Of a stretch of DNA of 64,000 bases, positions 1-7,767 are shown piece by piece (the first letter of the stretch is position 1; the number at the start of each line of letters is the position of its first letter). Source of the DNA: Lacrimispora sphenoides (GTDB lineage: Bacteria > Bacillota > Clostridia > Lachnospirales > Lachnospiraceae); assembly GCF_900105215.1 (NCBI RefSeq), contig NZ_FOIP01000001.1, positions 3,536,501 to 3,600,500 on the forward strand, read 5' to 3'. The notes under the pieces were generated by a model. The model saw nothing but the letters and a program-made list of their open reading frames with translations, had not been told where the DNA came from and did not search any database. The position numbers were made by a program, and so were the translations under genes.

Positions 1-9
1 TATTTTAAC

Positions 10-552
10 TTAACAGCTTATATATCTAAATTCTATACTGGTTATAGCTACCGCGCCGGCATAATCATTAAAAGCTGGAATACGGGCAATACTTAGTAAT
101 GCAAAATCCTCTGCATGAATAAAATCCTCTAAAAAAAATTCTATTACATAATGATTATACTGCTGGCTGCCAGGTGAATTTTGAACAAGGATGTTCTCCC
201 TGTTAACAGTACTTAAATTAGCGATATCAATTACTTCGTTAGCTTTGGTAAATAATGATGAGAGTCTGATTGAGAATCGGTCTCCTATTGGTATGCTTGA
301 ATTATCACTTATTAAATGTACAAACACTCTCGATTGACGGAATCCTTTTCGAGCATCTTTTGGTACACTAAAAGTTAGTGAATATTCATCTGTATCACCT
401 TGCGGCATAAGCCAGCCTAGTATAAAAATTCCGGATCCTCCCAGCTGTTCCGTATCAGGTCCAGTAGTATTAGCATCATTCATATTTCCAGAGTTGAATA
501 TTAATGATTTATATTTCAGTATTTTATGATCGCTACAATTACTATTTAACAT
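10..552 (-). CDS. Hypothetical protein, about 180 aa
   Basis: I do not recognise a family. The reading frame extends upstream to 591, but the ATG at 552 is the better start because it follows an AAAGGAG site by about 10 bases, giving 180 residues. There is no signal peptide, membrane helix or cysteine pair pattern. The composition (a beta-rich middle with stretches such as LGWLMPQGD and EYSLTFSVPKD, then alternating hydrophobic residues to the end) suggests a soluble beta-sandwich, which is inference only. It stands alone, pointing left out of the window, with a 540-base gap to the next gene. The start has its own ribosome-binding site, so it is probably expressed. Confidence 0.6.
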   Translation of the reverse strand: MLNSNCSDHKILKYKSLIFNSGNMNDANTTGPDTEQLGGSGIFILGWLMPQGDTDEYSLTFSVPKDARKGFRQSRVFVHLISDNSSIPIGDRFSIRLSSLFTKANEVIDIANLSTVNRENILVQNSPGSQQYNHYVIEFFLEDFIHAEDFALLSIARIPAFNDYAGAVAITSIEFRYISC

Positions 553-810
553 ATTAATATATCTCCTTTCATAATATAGTATATTTTGCATGTCCGAGTA
601 ATGTTACTAATTATAGGAACCTCGTTTTCGCTGTAAGTTTAACATAAGTATGTATGGAAGAGATCGCTAATTTATGGATAAAAAGCATATTTCAAAATGT
701 ATGAAAGCAGAAAATTTTATAGTTAACAAAGATATCTGAAAGGCTGTAAAAAGGTAAGAAATGACAATCTAATTTAAGCTGTTTTTACCCTGCCATAAAT
801 CGAAAGAACG

Positions 811-839
811 TTGACTTATTCCGAAAACGAGTATATAAT
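811..839 (+). promoter_or_regulatory. Sigma-A-type promoter for riboswitch 1 transcript
   Basis: A TTGACT box at 811-816 and a TATAAT box at 834-839 are separated by 17 bases. Transcription would begin near 846, about 45 bases before the ykkC-type aptamer. The rest of the 592-1091 gap between the divergent genes shows only AT-rich sequence plus this promoter and the riboswitch. Confidence 0.7.
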
Positions 840-887
840 CAATTTCAGTCTGAAAAAACATTATCTTAGAAAAATTAAATATTTAAG

Positions 888-1006
888 TGATCTAGGGTTC
901 CGCAGTTTAACTGGTTTGTGACCGAGAGAGAACTCGCAGTTATATTGCTGTGTCACGGAAGGATAAAAGCCTGGGAGATATCAAGATGATATCATTCAGG
1001 CTTAAA
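888..1006 (+). promoter_or_regulatory. ykkC-class riboswitch, guanidine-I type, with terminator
   Basis: The conserved ykkC blocks are present in order: CTAGGGTTCCGC at 892-903, GACCGAGAGA at 920-929, CACGGAAGGATAAAAGCC at 954-971 and GGGAGA at 973-978. They match the guanidine-I subtype as I remember it from the Bacillus subtilis ykkC leader. The 3' end of the aptamer overlaps a hairpin in which AAGCCTG (967-973) pairs with CAGGCTT (997-1003) around a GATATC/GATATC inner stem. This fits a ligand-dependent choice between aptamer and terminator. The downstream gene at 1092 is a PNPOx-family protein, not one of the usual guanidine exporters or carboxylases. Confidence 0.82.
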
Positions 1007-1091
1007 TTTTCTGGAATTTTGGGATTAAAGTTTACTTCTGCATAGTTATATTTCTGCAGGAATACCATTCAAGGAAGGGGAGAAACACCAA

Positions 1092-1580
1092 ATGTTTAGA
1101 GAAATGAGAAGAAACAAACAATTATTATCGCCTGAGGATACAATCGCAGTAATGGACAGATGCACCAATGGTATCCTGGCATGCTTCGGGGACGACGATT
1201 ATCCCTACGCTGTGCCGCTGAGCTACGTATATTTCAATGACAAAATATATTTCCATTCAGCAAAGGCCGGGCATAAAGTTGATGCAATCACAAAATATCC
1301 TAAGGTATCTTTTTCGGTCATCGATGAAGATACGATTGTAAGTAAGGAATATACTTCTTACTTCCGCAGTGTTATCGCCTTTGGAAAAGCCAGAATTGTG
1401 GAAGGCGATGAACGATCGGAGGCATTTAAGGCTTTGGTGCAAAAATATTCAGGCGATCTGCCGGAAGATGTCAGGAACAAGGAAATAGCCGGATGTACCC
1501 ATGCTTACGTTATTGCAATTGATATTGAGCACATAACCGGCAAGGAAGCAATGGAGTATGTCAGAGCAAAACAACAATGA
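1092..1580 (+). CDS. Pyridoxamine 5'-phosphate oxidase family protein (NimA-like)
   Basis: This 162-residue protein belongs to the split-barrel flavin-binding PNPOx-like superfamily, in the small NimA-type branch often linked to reduction of nitro compounds or other flavin chemistry. The sequence shows the usual order: an N-terminal helix (CTNGILACFGDD), the PYAVPLSY strand pair near residues 38-45, the IYFHSAKAGHKVDAI segment near 52-66 that contacts FMN phosphate in relatives, and FRSVIAFGKARIVE near 91-104. It has an AAGGAAGGGGAGAAA ribosome-binding region 10 bases upstream. It is the only gene behind the 888-1006 riboswitch, so its expression should follow that ligand. The substrate is unknown. 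Confidence 0.85.
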   Translation: MFREMRRNKQLLSPEDTIAVMDRCTNGILACFGDDDYPYAVPLSYVYFNDKIYFHSAKAGHKVDAITKYPKVSFSVIDEDTIVSKEYTSYFRSVIAFGKARIVEGDERSEAFKALVQKYSGDLPEDVRNKEIAGCTHAYVIAIDIEHITGKEAMEYVRAKQQ

Positions 1581-1613
1581 TTCTTATACACATAATATAA
1601 AGCGATGACGTTC

Positions 1614-1666
1614 AGGCCCCTCCATTCATCATGTTTGACGCTGGGCCTATGGGTTGATGAATGGAG
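1614..1666. repeat. 11-bp inverted repeat with a nested alternative stem
   Basis: CTCCATTCATC at 1620-1630 is a perfect inverted repeat of GATGAATGGAG at 1656-1666. AGGCCC at 1614-1619 can alternatively pair with GGGCCT at 1643-1648. No T-run follows on either strand, so this is not a standard terminator, although it lies between two convergent genes. It may be a transcription stop for both strands or a remnant of a small mobile repeat. Confidence 0.45.
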
Positions 1667-1716
1667 AGCGGCTGGGAACGGCAAACAGATTAATCTGCAC
1701 ATTGGTGTTGTTTCCA

Positions 1717-2439
1717 TCAAAACAACCTTTTTCCATCTGAAATATCTATATCAAATTCTTTAGCAGCACTGGTCTGTTTAAATGGATTTATCTTATCCAT
1801 TACTCCATCATGTTTAAATAGTGAGCCTGTGTTTTTAAACCAAAATGTTATATTTGCTTTTGCACATTGTTCACGGATATTAAGCACCCAATCATAATCA
1901 CATTCACGAGCATCCCGACCTGTTTCACCACCAACTGTAACATGGTCGACTCCATGAAGATAAGGTGTTAAATCTATCGCTCCTAAAAGCGGTGAACAGG
2001 CTATAAATCGCCGTTTTATCGGATAGGATAAAAATAATGGAAGTCTATAGTCTGCCAGTTCTTGATTTTCAACAGTACACCCAATATTTACATTATCATA
2101 TCCTGCACCCCAATCCGATGGAAGCGACACGAGAAAACGGTCAATTCGCTTTGTCAAAATCAAAAATTCTAAATCTGTTCTTTTCCTGATCATAGCCCAA
2201 ATCTCTTTACGCCATTCGTCTGCTTCAGGAAGAAAGAAATCAGTGGCAAAACATGTTGCAAGAATTTTATCTCCTTTAATCCTGTATTCGCCTTTTGCAT
2301 TAGTCCGTATCGGCCAGTCGAATTTATCTGTTTTTTGTATGGTGTTTTGACCATAGCGTTTCGCATGCGGCCCGTAAAAATAGCAATTTGTGCAGCCATC
2401 ACTTATTTTGTAGCAGCCTGTCCATGGCTCCCAGTTCAT
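1717..2439 (-). CDS. DUF5131 (phage Gp37/Gp68-like) radical-SAM-like protein
   Basis: The 240-residue protein begins at the ATG at 2439, eight bases after AAGGAGG. An upstream in-frame ATG at 2469 lacks a site. It opens with NWEPWTGCYKISDGCTNCY, the hallmark of the DUF5131/Gp37-Gp68 family. Three cysteines (about residues 9, 16 and 19 from this start) are placed like a 4Fe-4S ligand set of a radical-SAM-like TIM barrel. FLILTKRIDRF and the GGETG motif further on are also family-typical. The reaction catalysed by the family is not established. It is the last gene of an AraC-VOC-DUF5131 run on the minus strand. Confidence 0.8.
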   Translation of the reverse strand: MNWEPWTGCYKISDGCTNCYFYGPHAKRYGQNTIQKTDKFDWPIRTNAKGEYRIKGDKILATCFATDFFLPEADEWRKEIWAMIRKRTDLEFLILTKRIDRFLVSLPSDWGAGYDNVNIGCTVENQELADYRLPLFLSYPIKRRFIACSPLLGAIDLTPYLHGVDHVTVGGETGRDARECDYDWVLNIREQCAKANITFWFKNTGSLFKHDGVMDKINPFKQTSAAKEFDIDISDGKRLF

Positions 2440-2465
2440 AGGCAACCTCCTTATTTGGTTGGGTG

Positions 2466-2936
2466 TCATTTATCAAAGCACGATTCATACTGTTTCACAA
2501 CTTCAATGGGAAACATAGTGCGTTTGGCGACTTCTTCAGCCGACATGCCCTGACTGAAAAAGCGCTTTATAACCGTATTCATATCCTCTGCAATTTCTAC
2601 AATATGCTTATCAGGGTCATATATCCGAATGTCACGCTGCCCCCACGGGTATTCCTTTATTTCATGTAACCATTGCAAGCCAGATATATTTTTTAATTCG
2701 GCATATACTATGTCTAAATCTTCCACTTCAAAATAAACTTGAAAGTTATGTGATTGTTCTTTTACACTATCGATTACTACACCGACGAGTTCGGCATATC
2801 CCTGTTGCAGAGAAAAGCCCTCAAAGGTTACATGTGAGCCAATATCCATTACAATATTTTGATGAAGAATTGTTTCATAAAAGTGTTTAGAAACGGATAT
2901 ATCCCTGACCGCTAAAAGACATCCTTGATATTTCAT
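2466..2936 (-). CDS. VOC (glyoxalase/bleomycin-resistance) family protein
   Basis: This is a 156-residue vicinal-oxygen-chelate protein. The two beta-alpha-beta-beta-beta units are visible: CLLAVRDISVSKHFYETIL at the start and VYFEVEDLDIVYAELK near residues 67-82, ending DIRIYDPDKHIVEIAE near 103-118. A roughly 35-residue helical tail (SAEEVAKRTMFPIEVVKQ) is an addition to the plain VOC fold. The ribosome-binding site AAAGGAGG lies inside the last codons of the upstream AraC gene, eight bases before the ATG, so the two are co-transcribed. A role in binding or detoxifying a small molecule sensed by that regulator is inference. Confidence 0.85.
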   Translation of the reverse strand: MKYQGCLLAVRDISVSKHFYETILHQNIVMDIGSHVTFEGFSLQQGYAELVGVVIDSVKEQSHNFQVYFEVEDLDIVYAELKNISGLQWLHEIKEYPWGQRDIRIYDPDKHIVEIAEDMNTVIKRFFSQGMSAEEVAKRTMFPIEVVKQYESCFDK

Positions 2937-2939
2937 ATT

Positions 2940-3761
2940 TCATTCCTCCTTTGAGGATATTGTATTATATATATCAGTTCCGTCATAGTAAAAATCCGAC
3001 ATGGTTTTCATATATTCTTGAGGGGTAATACCACTAATCGCTTTAAAGTCTTTATCAAAGTGGGCCTGATCAAAATATCCTGCTTGTTGTGACAATACTG
3101 CAAAGAAGCAAGGCGATTTTTGAATGTGCTTCAACACATAATTAAAGCGGACTAAGCGTGCATAATCCTTAATATTCATTCCGATTTGTGCAAGAAACAA
3201 GCGGTTTAGATGACGCTCGCTATAACTGGATTGCCGGGCGACTTCTTTCACTTGTACTTGTCCATGACTATCAGAAATCACTGAAGTCGCTAATAATAAA
3301 GCATCCGAAACAATATGATTTTTCATACGTTCATATAAAATTTTTTCACTTGCGTTTACCAATTCTATACCTGTTTTTGATATTATAAATGCTTGATACA
3401 GTGAATTAAAAAGTTCATTGTCAATGTCAGCAAGCGAAATGCGTTTGTCGGCAAACTCCCACTGACTTTGACGTGTAATTTGATATAAACCACAGGACGA
3501 AAGCTGAATAAGCAATAGGATATGATAACTATTTGGTTCCTTCCCTAAGAAAACAGGCGTCATAGATGCTCCCCAAAGCTCAGCACTTACAGCGTTTCCA
3601 TCAAAAGCAAGCGACAATGTTCCGCAAGCATTTGGCATGAGCGTATATTGTGCCATGAATGTATCTCTTTCTGGAAAAACAATGTTGTAATAGAGAATAT
3701 ATTTTCTTATGCCTATGTGTGAGGGAAACATATTGAATTGCTTGTTATTTTTGATAATCAA
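2940..3761 (-). CDS. AraC family transcriptional regulator
   Basis: 273 residues, starting at TTG behind GGGGGG-AAA. The C-terminal 100 residues carry the double helix-turn-helix of AraC proteins: VKEVARQSSYSERHLNRLFLAQIG followed by GYFDQAHFDKDFKAISGITPQEY. The N-terminal 150 residues resemble the DUF6597-type sensing domain common in AraC regulators beside VOC proteins. It is the first gene of the minus-strand unit ending at 1717 and probably controls it. The ligand is unknown. Confidence 0.88.
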   Translation of the reverse strand: MIIKNNKQFNMFPSHIGIRKYILYYNIVFPERDTFMAQYTLMPNACGTLSLAFDGNAVSAELWGASMTPVFLGKEPNSYHILLLIQLSSCGLYQITRQSQWEFADKRISLADIDNELFNSLYQAFIISKTGIELVNASEKILYERMKNHIVSDALLLATSVISDSHGQVQVKEVARQSSYSERHLNRLFLAQIGMNIKDYARLVRFNYVLKHIQKSPCFFAVLSQQAGYFDQAHFDKDFKAISGITPQEYMKTMSDFYYDGTDIYNTISSKEE

Positions 3762-3969
3762 ATCATTTCCCCCCGTTTTTTATAGTGAATATAGCGTTGT
3801 TGGTTCCTATTTCTGTCTGTGTTTATATCGATTTTTTCCGTATTAAATCTATAATATTTATATTATATGCCCAGTTGTTAAAAACATCAAGGGCGCTATT
3901 CAGGGGTGGCCTCCCCAAACCCGGCTTTTTCTGAGTCATTTCGCTATCGCAATTCCTGGGACAGAGAAA

Positions 3970-4013
3970 ACAAAAAACAAGCGTATCGCCCATTGAGAAC
4001 GATACGCTTGTTT
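3970..4013 (-). terminator. Intrinsic terminator after the CofE-like gene
   Basis: AAACAAGCGTATCG (3975-3988) and CGATACGCTTGTTT (4000-4013) form a 14-bp stem with an 11-base loop. On the minus strand it is followed by a T-rich run. It lies 35 bases beyond the stop codon of the gene at 4048. Confidence 0.9.
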
Positions 4014-4047
4014 GACATTTTACTTGACAGTTGCCCATAAACAAGAT

Positions 4048-5244
4048 TTATTTAGTGTAATTATCGAAGTAGCCTTGAACTAATACGATAGGTGTTCCTT
4101 TGTCACCACTTCCGGAAGTAAGGTCACAGAGGGAACCGATTAAGTCGGTTAACCGGCGTGGGGGAGTTCCCTGAGATACCATGCTTCCAACTAAATTGCT
4201 GTCCTTGCTTTGAATATAATTTGAAATGGCAGCCTTTAATTCCGCCCCGCTTAAATCAGCAAAATCGTTATCAGCAAGATATTTTAATTTTACTTCATTA
4301 GGCTGGCCTTCCAGACCTTCTGTATATGCCGGAGAAACCACCGGATCTGCCAATTCCCAAATTTTACCCATAGGATCTTTGAAAGCACCGTCGCCATAAA
4401 TCATAACTTCAATATGCTTTCCAGTCTTTTCAAGGAGTCCGTCTTGAATCTTTTTAACAATGGGTTCGCAGTTGCGGGGGAATAACTTAACGGTGTCTTC
4501 GGTAGCTTTATTGCTGCCAAGTAAGCCGTAATTTTCGTTATATCCACTGCCATCAACCGGTGCGGTTAAGATATCATCGAGACCAAAAACAGTCTCTGCG
4601 TTGGCAGCTTTTAATAAGCGTTTCGTTCTAAAACGGGTATGAATATCGCAGTTAAGAACATGCTTTGTATAATTTAAGATTGTGCGGCAGTCATTTGCAA
4701 GAATAACTTCTACTTCACAGCCTTCTTTTTGGATAAGCTCCTTGTAGTATTCAATGTAATCAACTCCGGTAAAAGTATGCTTACGATAGCCAAAAAGTTC
4801 ACGGTAATGTGCCTCGGTTAAAACATCAGTCCAGGGGTTAATGCCTTTTTCATCCAAAGCATCAAGATCGATCAGGTGATTCCCTACCTCATCCGAAGGA
4901 TAACTTAACATGATCACAATCTTTTTAGCGCCTCTTGCAATTCCCTTTAGACAAATGGAAAAACGGTTACGGCTTAAAATAGGAAATACAATACCGATGG
5001 TTTCGTTACCGAATTTATTTTTAATATCAGCGGCGATTTGATCTACAGTAGCATAGTTTCCCTGAGCACGGGCAACAATGGCCTCGGTAGCAGCGACGAC
5101 ATCACGGTCACGCAATTCAAAATTTTCGCTTTTGGCTGCATCAAGTACACTAGAAATAACGATATCTGCAATGTCGTCTCCCTGTCTGATAATTGGAGCA
5201 CGTACACCCCTTGATACAGTACCTATTAATCTCTCCATATGCAT
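4048..5244 (-). CDS. Coenzyme F420-0:L-glutamate ligase (CofE)-like protein
   Basis: The 398-residue protein resembles the F420-0:gamma-glutamyl ligase fold. The N-terminal ERLIGTVSRGVRAPIIRQGDDIADIV and the DRDVVAATEAIVARAQGN stretch (about residues 45-62) match the start of that family, as do GIVFPILSRNRFSICLKGIARGA near 84-106 and the acidic MIYGDGAFKDPMGKIWE near 282-298. CofE ligases join glutamate to a lactyl-phosphate cofactor with GTP. Nothing else in the window belongs to F420 synthesis, and lachnospiral anaerobes are not known to make F420, so another acceptor is likely. It is monocistronic, with AAAGGAG before ATG-CAT-ATG, so the start may be 5244 or 5238. Confidence 0.78.
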   Translation of the reverse strand: MHMERLIGTVSRGVRAPIIRQGDDIADIVISSVLDAAKSENFELRDRDVVAATEAIVARAQGNYATVDQIAADIKNKFGNETIGIVFPILSRNRFSICLKGIARGAKKIVIMLSYPSDEVGNHLIDLDALDEKGINPWTDVLTEAHYRELFGYRKHTFTGVDYIEYYKELIQKEGCEVEVILANDCRTILNYTKHVLNCDIHTRFRTKRLLKAANAETVFGLDDILTAPVDGSGYNENYGLLGSNKATEDTVKLFPRNCEPIVKKIQDGLLEKTGKHIEVMIYGDGAFKDPMGKIWELADPVVSPAYTEGLEGQPNEVKLKYLADNDFADLSGAELKAAISNYIQSKDSNLVGSMVSQGTPPRRLTDLIGSLCDLTSGSGDKGTPIVLVQGYFDNYTK

Positions 5245-5475
5245 GATTCTCCTTTAAACCCATGACAAATGCTGATGGGATGTATTTAATTCACTTTATT
5301 ATATCATGATAATTGATATTGGTAAACTTAATGCTTTTTATATATGACATAAGTTGTACTTATATCAGAAGCGATTATCAATCTTTTCCTTCATTCATAT
5401 TTAGCAAGGCAGGAGCATCTTTCTTATAAATTGAATGCTATAATACCATATAAGAAACGTCAGGAGGGATATACA

Positions 5476-6336
5476 TTGAATTACAGGGAACATATAGAAA
5501 AAAGTATTGAGTTCATGGAAGATCATATCAGAGAAAACATTACAATAGAAGAAATTGCAAATCAATCCGGGTACTCTCTTTATCATTTTTGCAGGGTTTT
5601 CAATCTATGCATGGGTGTATCGGCCATGGAATACATACGGGAGCGCAGATTGTCTTTAGCATCTACGGAACTATTTAAGGGAAGGAAAGTCATTGACATT
5701 GCTGTGGATTATGGGTTTGAGACATCCGGTGGTTTTACAAAAGCTTTCCGTAAAGCGTATGGCTATACGCCCACACAGTATGTGGAGCGGATGTCCGGGT
5801 ATGCTGATGTAAAAAACGCATGTCCTGTTATTGTAAAAAGACCCGCATTTAAGGTAGCCGGATATGGTATTAAAACCGATATTACCGGAGCTGCCTATAC
5901 AAAGGATATTGCTTCCTTCTGGAGCAATTATAACGGCGAAAATTTAGAGAGTAAAATGTACAAAATTCTGAATCCTGCAAAGCATGGGGAAGTGGGATTG
6001 TATGTTCCTTTATCAGAAGATGGCAATGCTATTTATCTTTTGGGCGTGATTGTGGACGATTTTACAAATGTCGGGGAAGATATGCTGACAGCAGAAATCC
6101 CAGATGCCGCGTACGCTGTTTTTACAACCAATCCTGTGGATACCACCAATGATAGGGAACAGAAAGAGTTTGCAAAGGTTATTGCAGGAACATGGAAGTA
6201 TATTTTTGAAGATTGGTTTCGGGACAGCGGCTATGTTTACGACGAAAGTAAATTTGATTTTGAGTTCTACGATGAACGATGTCATCATAGGCAGGATACG
6301 GTTATGGATATCTATATTCCTGTTAAAGAGGCATAA
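5476..6336 (+). CDS. AraC regulator with GyrI-like effector-binding domain
   Basis: The likely start is TTG at 5476, eight bases after AGGAGGGA. The open frame continues upstream to 5431 without a site. The 286-residue product has the AraC DNA-binding domain first (ITIEEIANQSGYSLYHFCRVF, then VIDIAVDYGFETSGGFTKAFRKAYGYTPTQY, up to about residue 100). A GyrI/Rob-like ligand pocket (about 115-285) follows, ending FEFYDERCH...MDIYIPVK. This arrangement matches the SoxS/Rob-like regulators that sense lipophilic compounds. The methyltransferase gene at 6377 follows within 41 bases and may be its target. Confidence 0.88.
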   Translation: MNYREHIEKSIEFMEDHIRENITIEEIANQSGYSLYHFCRVFNLCMGVSAMEYIRERRLSLASTELFKGRKVIDIAVDYGFETSGGFTKAFRKAYGYTPTQYVERMSGYADVKNACPVIVKRPAFKVAGYGIKTDITGAAYTKDIASFWSNYNGENLESKMYKILNPAKHGEVGLYVPLSEDGNAIYLLGVIVDDFTNVGEDMLTAEIPDAAYAVFTTNPVDTTNDREQKEFAKVIAGTWKYIFEDWFRDSGYVYDESKFDFEFYDERCHHRQDTVMDIYIPVKEA

Positions 6337-6376
6337 TGACAGAATGAGTATGATCAGGAAGGAACGGTGATAAAGG

Positions 6377-7135
6377 ATGTTGAACTATTATGGTAGATTG
6401 TCTTCCGAAGTGTATGATTTGGATAAGCCTGTGGGCCATTCTTTTGGTGATATAGAATTTTATTCGGATCGGTTAAAGTCGTGTAAAGGCCCGATTCTTG
6501 AACCGGCAACGGGAACCGGCCGTGCTTTGATTCCGCTTTTAGAAAAAGGATTCCATGTTGAGGGATTTGACAGTTCAAAGGACATGCTGCGTATCTGTCA
6601 TGATAATTGCAAAAGGAGGGGCTTAAATCCTAATCTCTTTGAGGCAAAGATGGAGTCTTTTTCACTGGATAAAAAATATGAAGCTATTATAGTATCGACG
6701 GGAACCATTCTTTTATTATACAAAAGAGCTGATTCCATAAAAGCATTACAAAACTTCCATGAGCATCTATCTGACGGCGGCCGGTTAATCGTAGATATAT
6801 TATTGCAAAGTGATATTTCAAAAGGAATTGTATCCACAAGGACCTGGGAATGTCCGAATGGGGATATTATTACATTAGAAAATAAAATTGTAGAAGTTGA
6901 TTATATTAATCAATATACGATTTCCCACGGACGGTATGAAAAGTGGCGTGATGGCGCGCTTGTACAAACGGAATTAGAGCGTTTTCCGTTACGGTGGTAT
7001 GGCGTGGAAGAGTTTCGATCCATACTTGAACGTATTGGATTTAAAGACATCGTGATTTCTTCAGACTATAATTTGGGAAGATATCCAACGACATCAGAAG
7101 ATATCATCACTTTTGAAGCTGTAGCAGCGAAATAA
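6377..7135 (+). CDS. Class I SAM-dependent methyltransferase
   Basis: 252 residues with the seven-strand Rossmann methyltransferase fold. Motif I is ILEPATGTGRALIPLLEKG (about residues 40-58), the acidic strand-2 end is VEGFDSSKDML, and motif IV is AIIVSTGTILLLY. The C-terminal antiparallel strands end in the GRYPTTSEDIITFEAVA segment. The acceptor substrate cannot be read from the sequence. It lies close behind the AraC/GyrI gene on the same strand and ends before the promoter of the second riboswitch. Confidence 0.87.
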   Translation: MLNYYGRLSSEVYDLDKPVGHSFGDIEFYSDRLKSCKGPILEPATGTGRALIPLLEKGFHVEGFDSSKDMLRICHDNCKRRGLNPNLFEAKMESFSLDKKYEAIIVSTGTILLLYKRADSIKALQNFHEHLSDGGRLIVDILLQSDISKGIVSTRTWECPNGDIITLENKIVEVDYINQYTISHGRYEKWRDGALVQTELERFPLRWYGVEEFRSILERIGFKDIVISSDYNLGRYPTTSEDIITFEAVAAK

Positions 7136-7171
7136 CAAATTAACGTGTTTGCATAACGCAATGCAAAGATT

Positions 7172-7201
7172 ATTGACGAATGATCTCATAAAATATATAA
7201 T
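7172..7201 (+). promoter_or_regulatory. Promoter for riboswitch 2 transcript
   Basis: TTGACG at 7172-7177 and TATAAT at 7196-7201 are 18 bases apart. Transcription would start near 7208, about 43 bases ahead of the second ykkC-type element. This is almost the same distance as for riboswitch 1, so the whole promoter-leader unit may be a duplicate. Confidence 0.65.
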
Positions 7202-7247
7202 AATAACCAGTTGAAAAGAATATTGTTATATAAAGTAAGAGATTAGG

Positions 7248-7370
7248 TTTTCTAGGGTTCCGCAGTTTTAACCGGTCTGTGACCAAGAGAGAACTCATAG
7301 TTTTATAATTGAGGTGCGGAATAATAAAGGCCTGGGAGATATCTGTATGATATCTTTCAGGCTTTATTGT
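7248..7370 (+). promoter_or_regulatory. Second ykkC-class element, diverged, with terminator
   Basis: It shares the CTAGGGTTCCGCAGTTT start (7252-7268) and the GCCTGGGAGATATC end with riboswitch 1, and both carry the same GATATC hairpin closing to CAGGCTTTA (7348-7356). Several normally invariant aptamer bases differ: GACCGAGAGA reads GACCAAGAGA, CACGGAAGGATAAAAGCC reads TGCGGAATAATAAAGGCC. It could be a decayed guanidine-I riboswitch or a variant with another ligand. The next gene, 44 bases downstream, encodes a DUF6506 protein. Confidence 0.72.
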
Positions 7371-7413
7371 CACTTGCTGCTGATTCGCCGGCATTGGGAA
7401 AGGAGATAATAAT

Positions 7414-7722
7414 ATGAAGAAAAAATTTGCATTTTTACTGATGGGAGGTCACTATAACCCAGAGATTCATCAGGCCTGTTTTGAGACAGAGAAACAAATC
7501 AGCTATGTATTTACCGTCAGAAATTTTACGGAAGCCTGTGATAAGCTTGTTTTCTTAGAAAGTGAAGGTGTTGGGGCAGTTGAATTATGCGGAGCATTTG
7601 GTGAAGAAGGTGCGCAAAAATTGATAGAACTGACAAATAATAAAATTGCTATCGGCTATGTCACCCATAAGCCGGAACAGGATCAGTTATTTGCTGATTT
7701 TTTTTCTAGCTTTAATCGATGA
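7414..7722 (+). CDS. DUF6506 family protein
   Basis: A 102-residue soluble protein recognised as the DUF6506 type from its opening KKKFAFLLMGGHYNPEIHQA and the central GVGAVELCGAFGEEGAQKL. Family function is unknown. The alternating strand-helix pattern suggests a small alpha/beta fold; a single cysteine sits in VELCGAF. It has a strong AAAGGAGATAATAAT site and is the only gene directly behind the second ykkC-class element, so it is probably ligand-controlled. The GNAT gene at 7768 may be co-transcribed because no terminator lies between them. Confidence 0.75.
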   Translation: MKKKFAFLLMGGHYNPEIHQACFETEKQISYVFTVRNFTEACDKLVFLESEGVGAVELCGAFGEEGAQKLIELTNNKIAIGYVTHKPEQDQLFADFFSSFNR

Positions 7723-7767
7723 AAGGAAAGCCATGCACAGTTCACAAAACAGGAGGTACAAGGTTTT

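Noticed and set aside
2190..2669. Several plus- and minus-strand frames of 60-72 codons in and around the DUF5131 gene
   Set aside because: They are shadows of the DUF5131 and VOC genes in other frames, without starts or conserved motifs.
3823..4044. 73-codon minus-strand frame after the CofE-like gene
   Set aside because: It is largely the terminator hairpin and its flanks, with no family resemblance and no ribosome-binding site.
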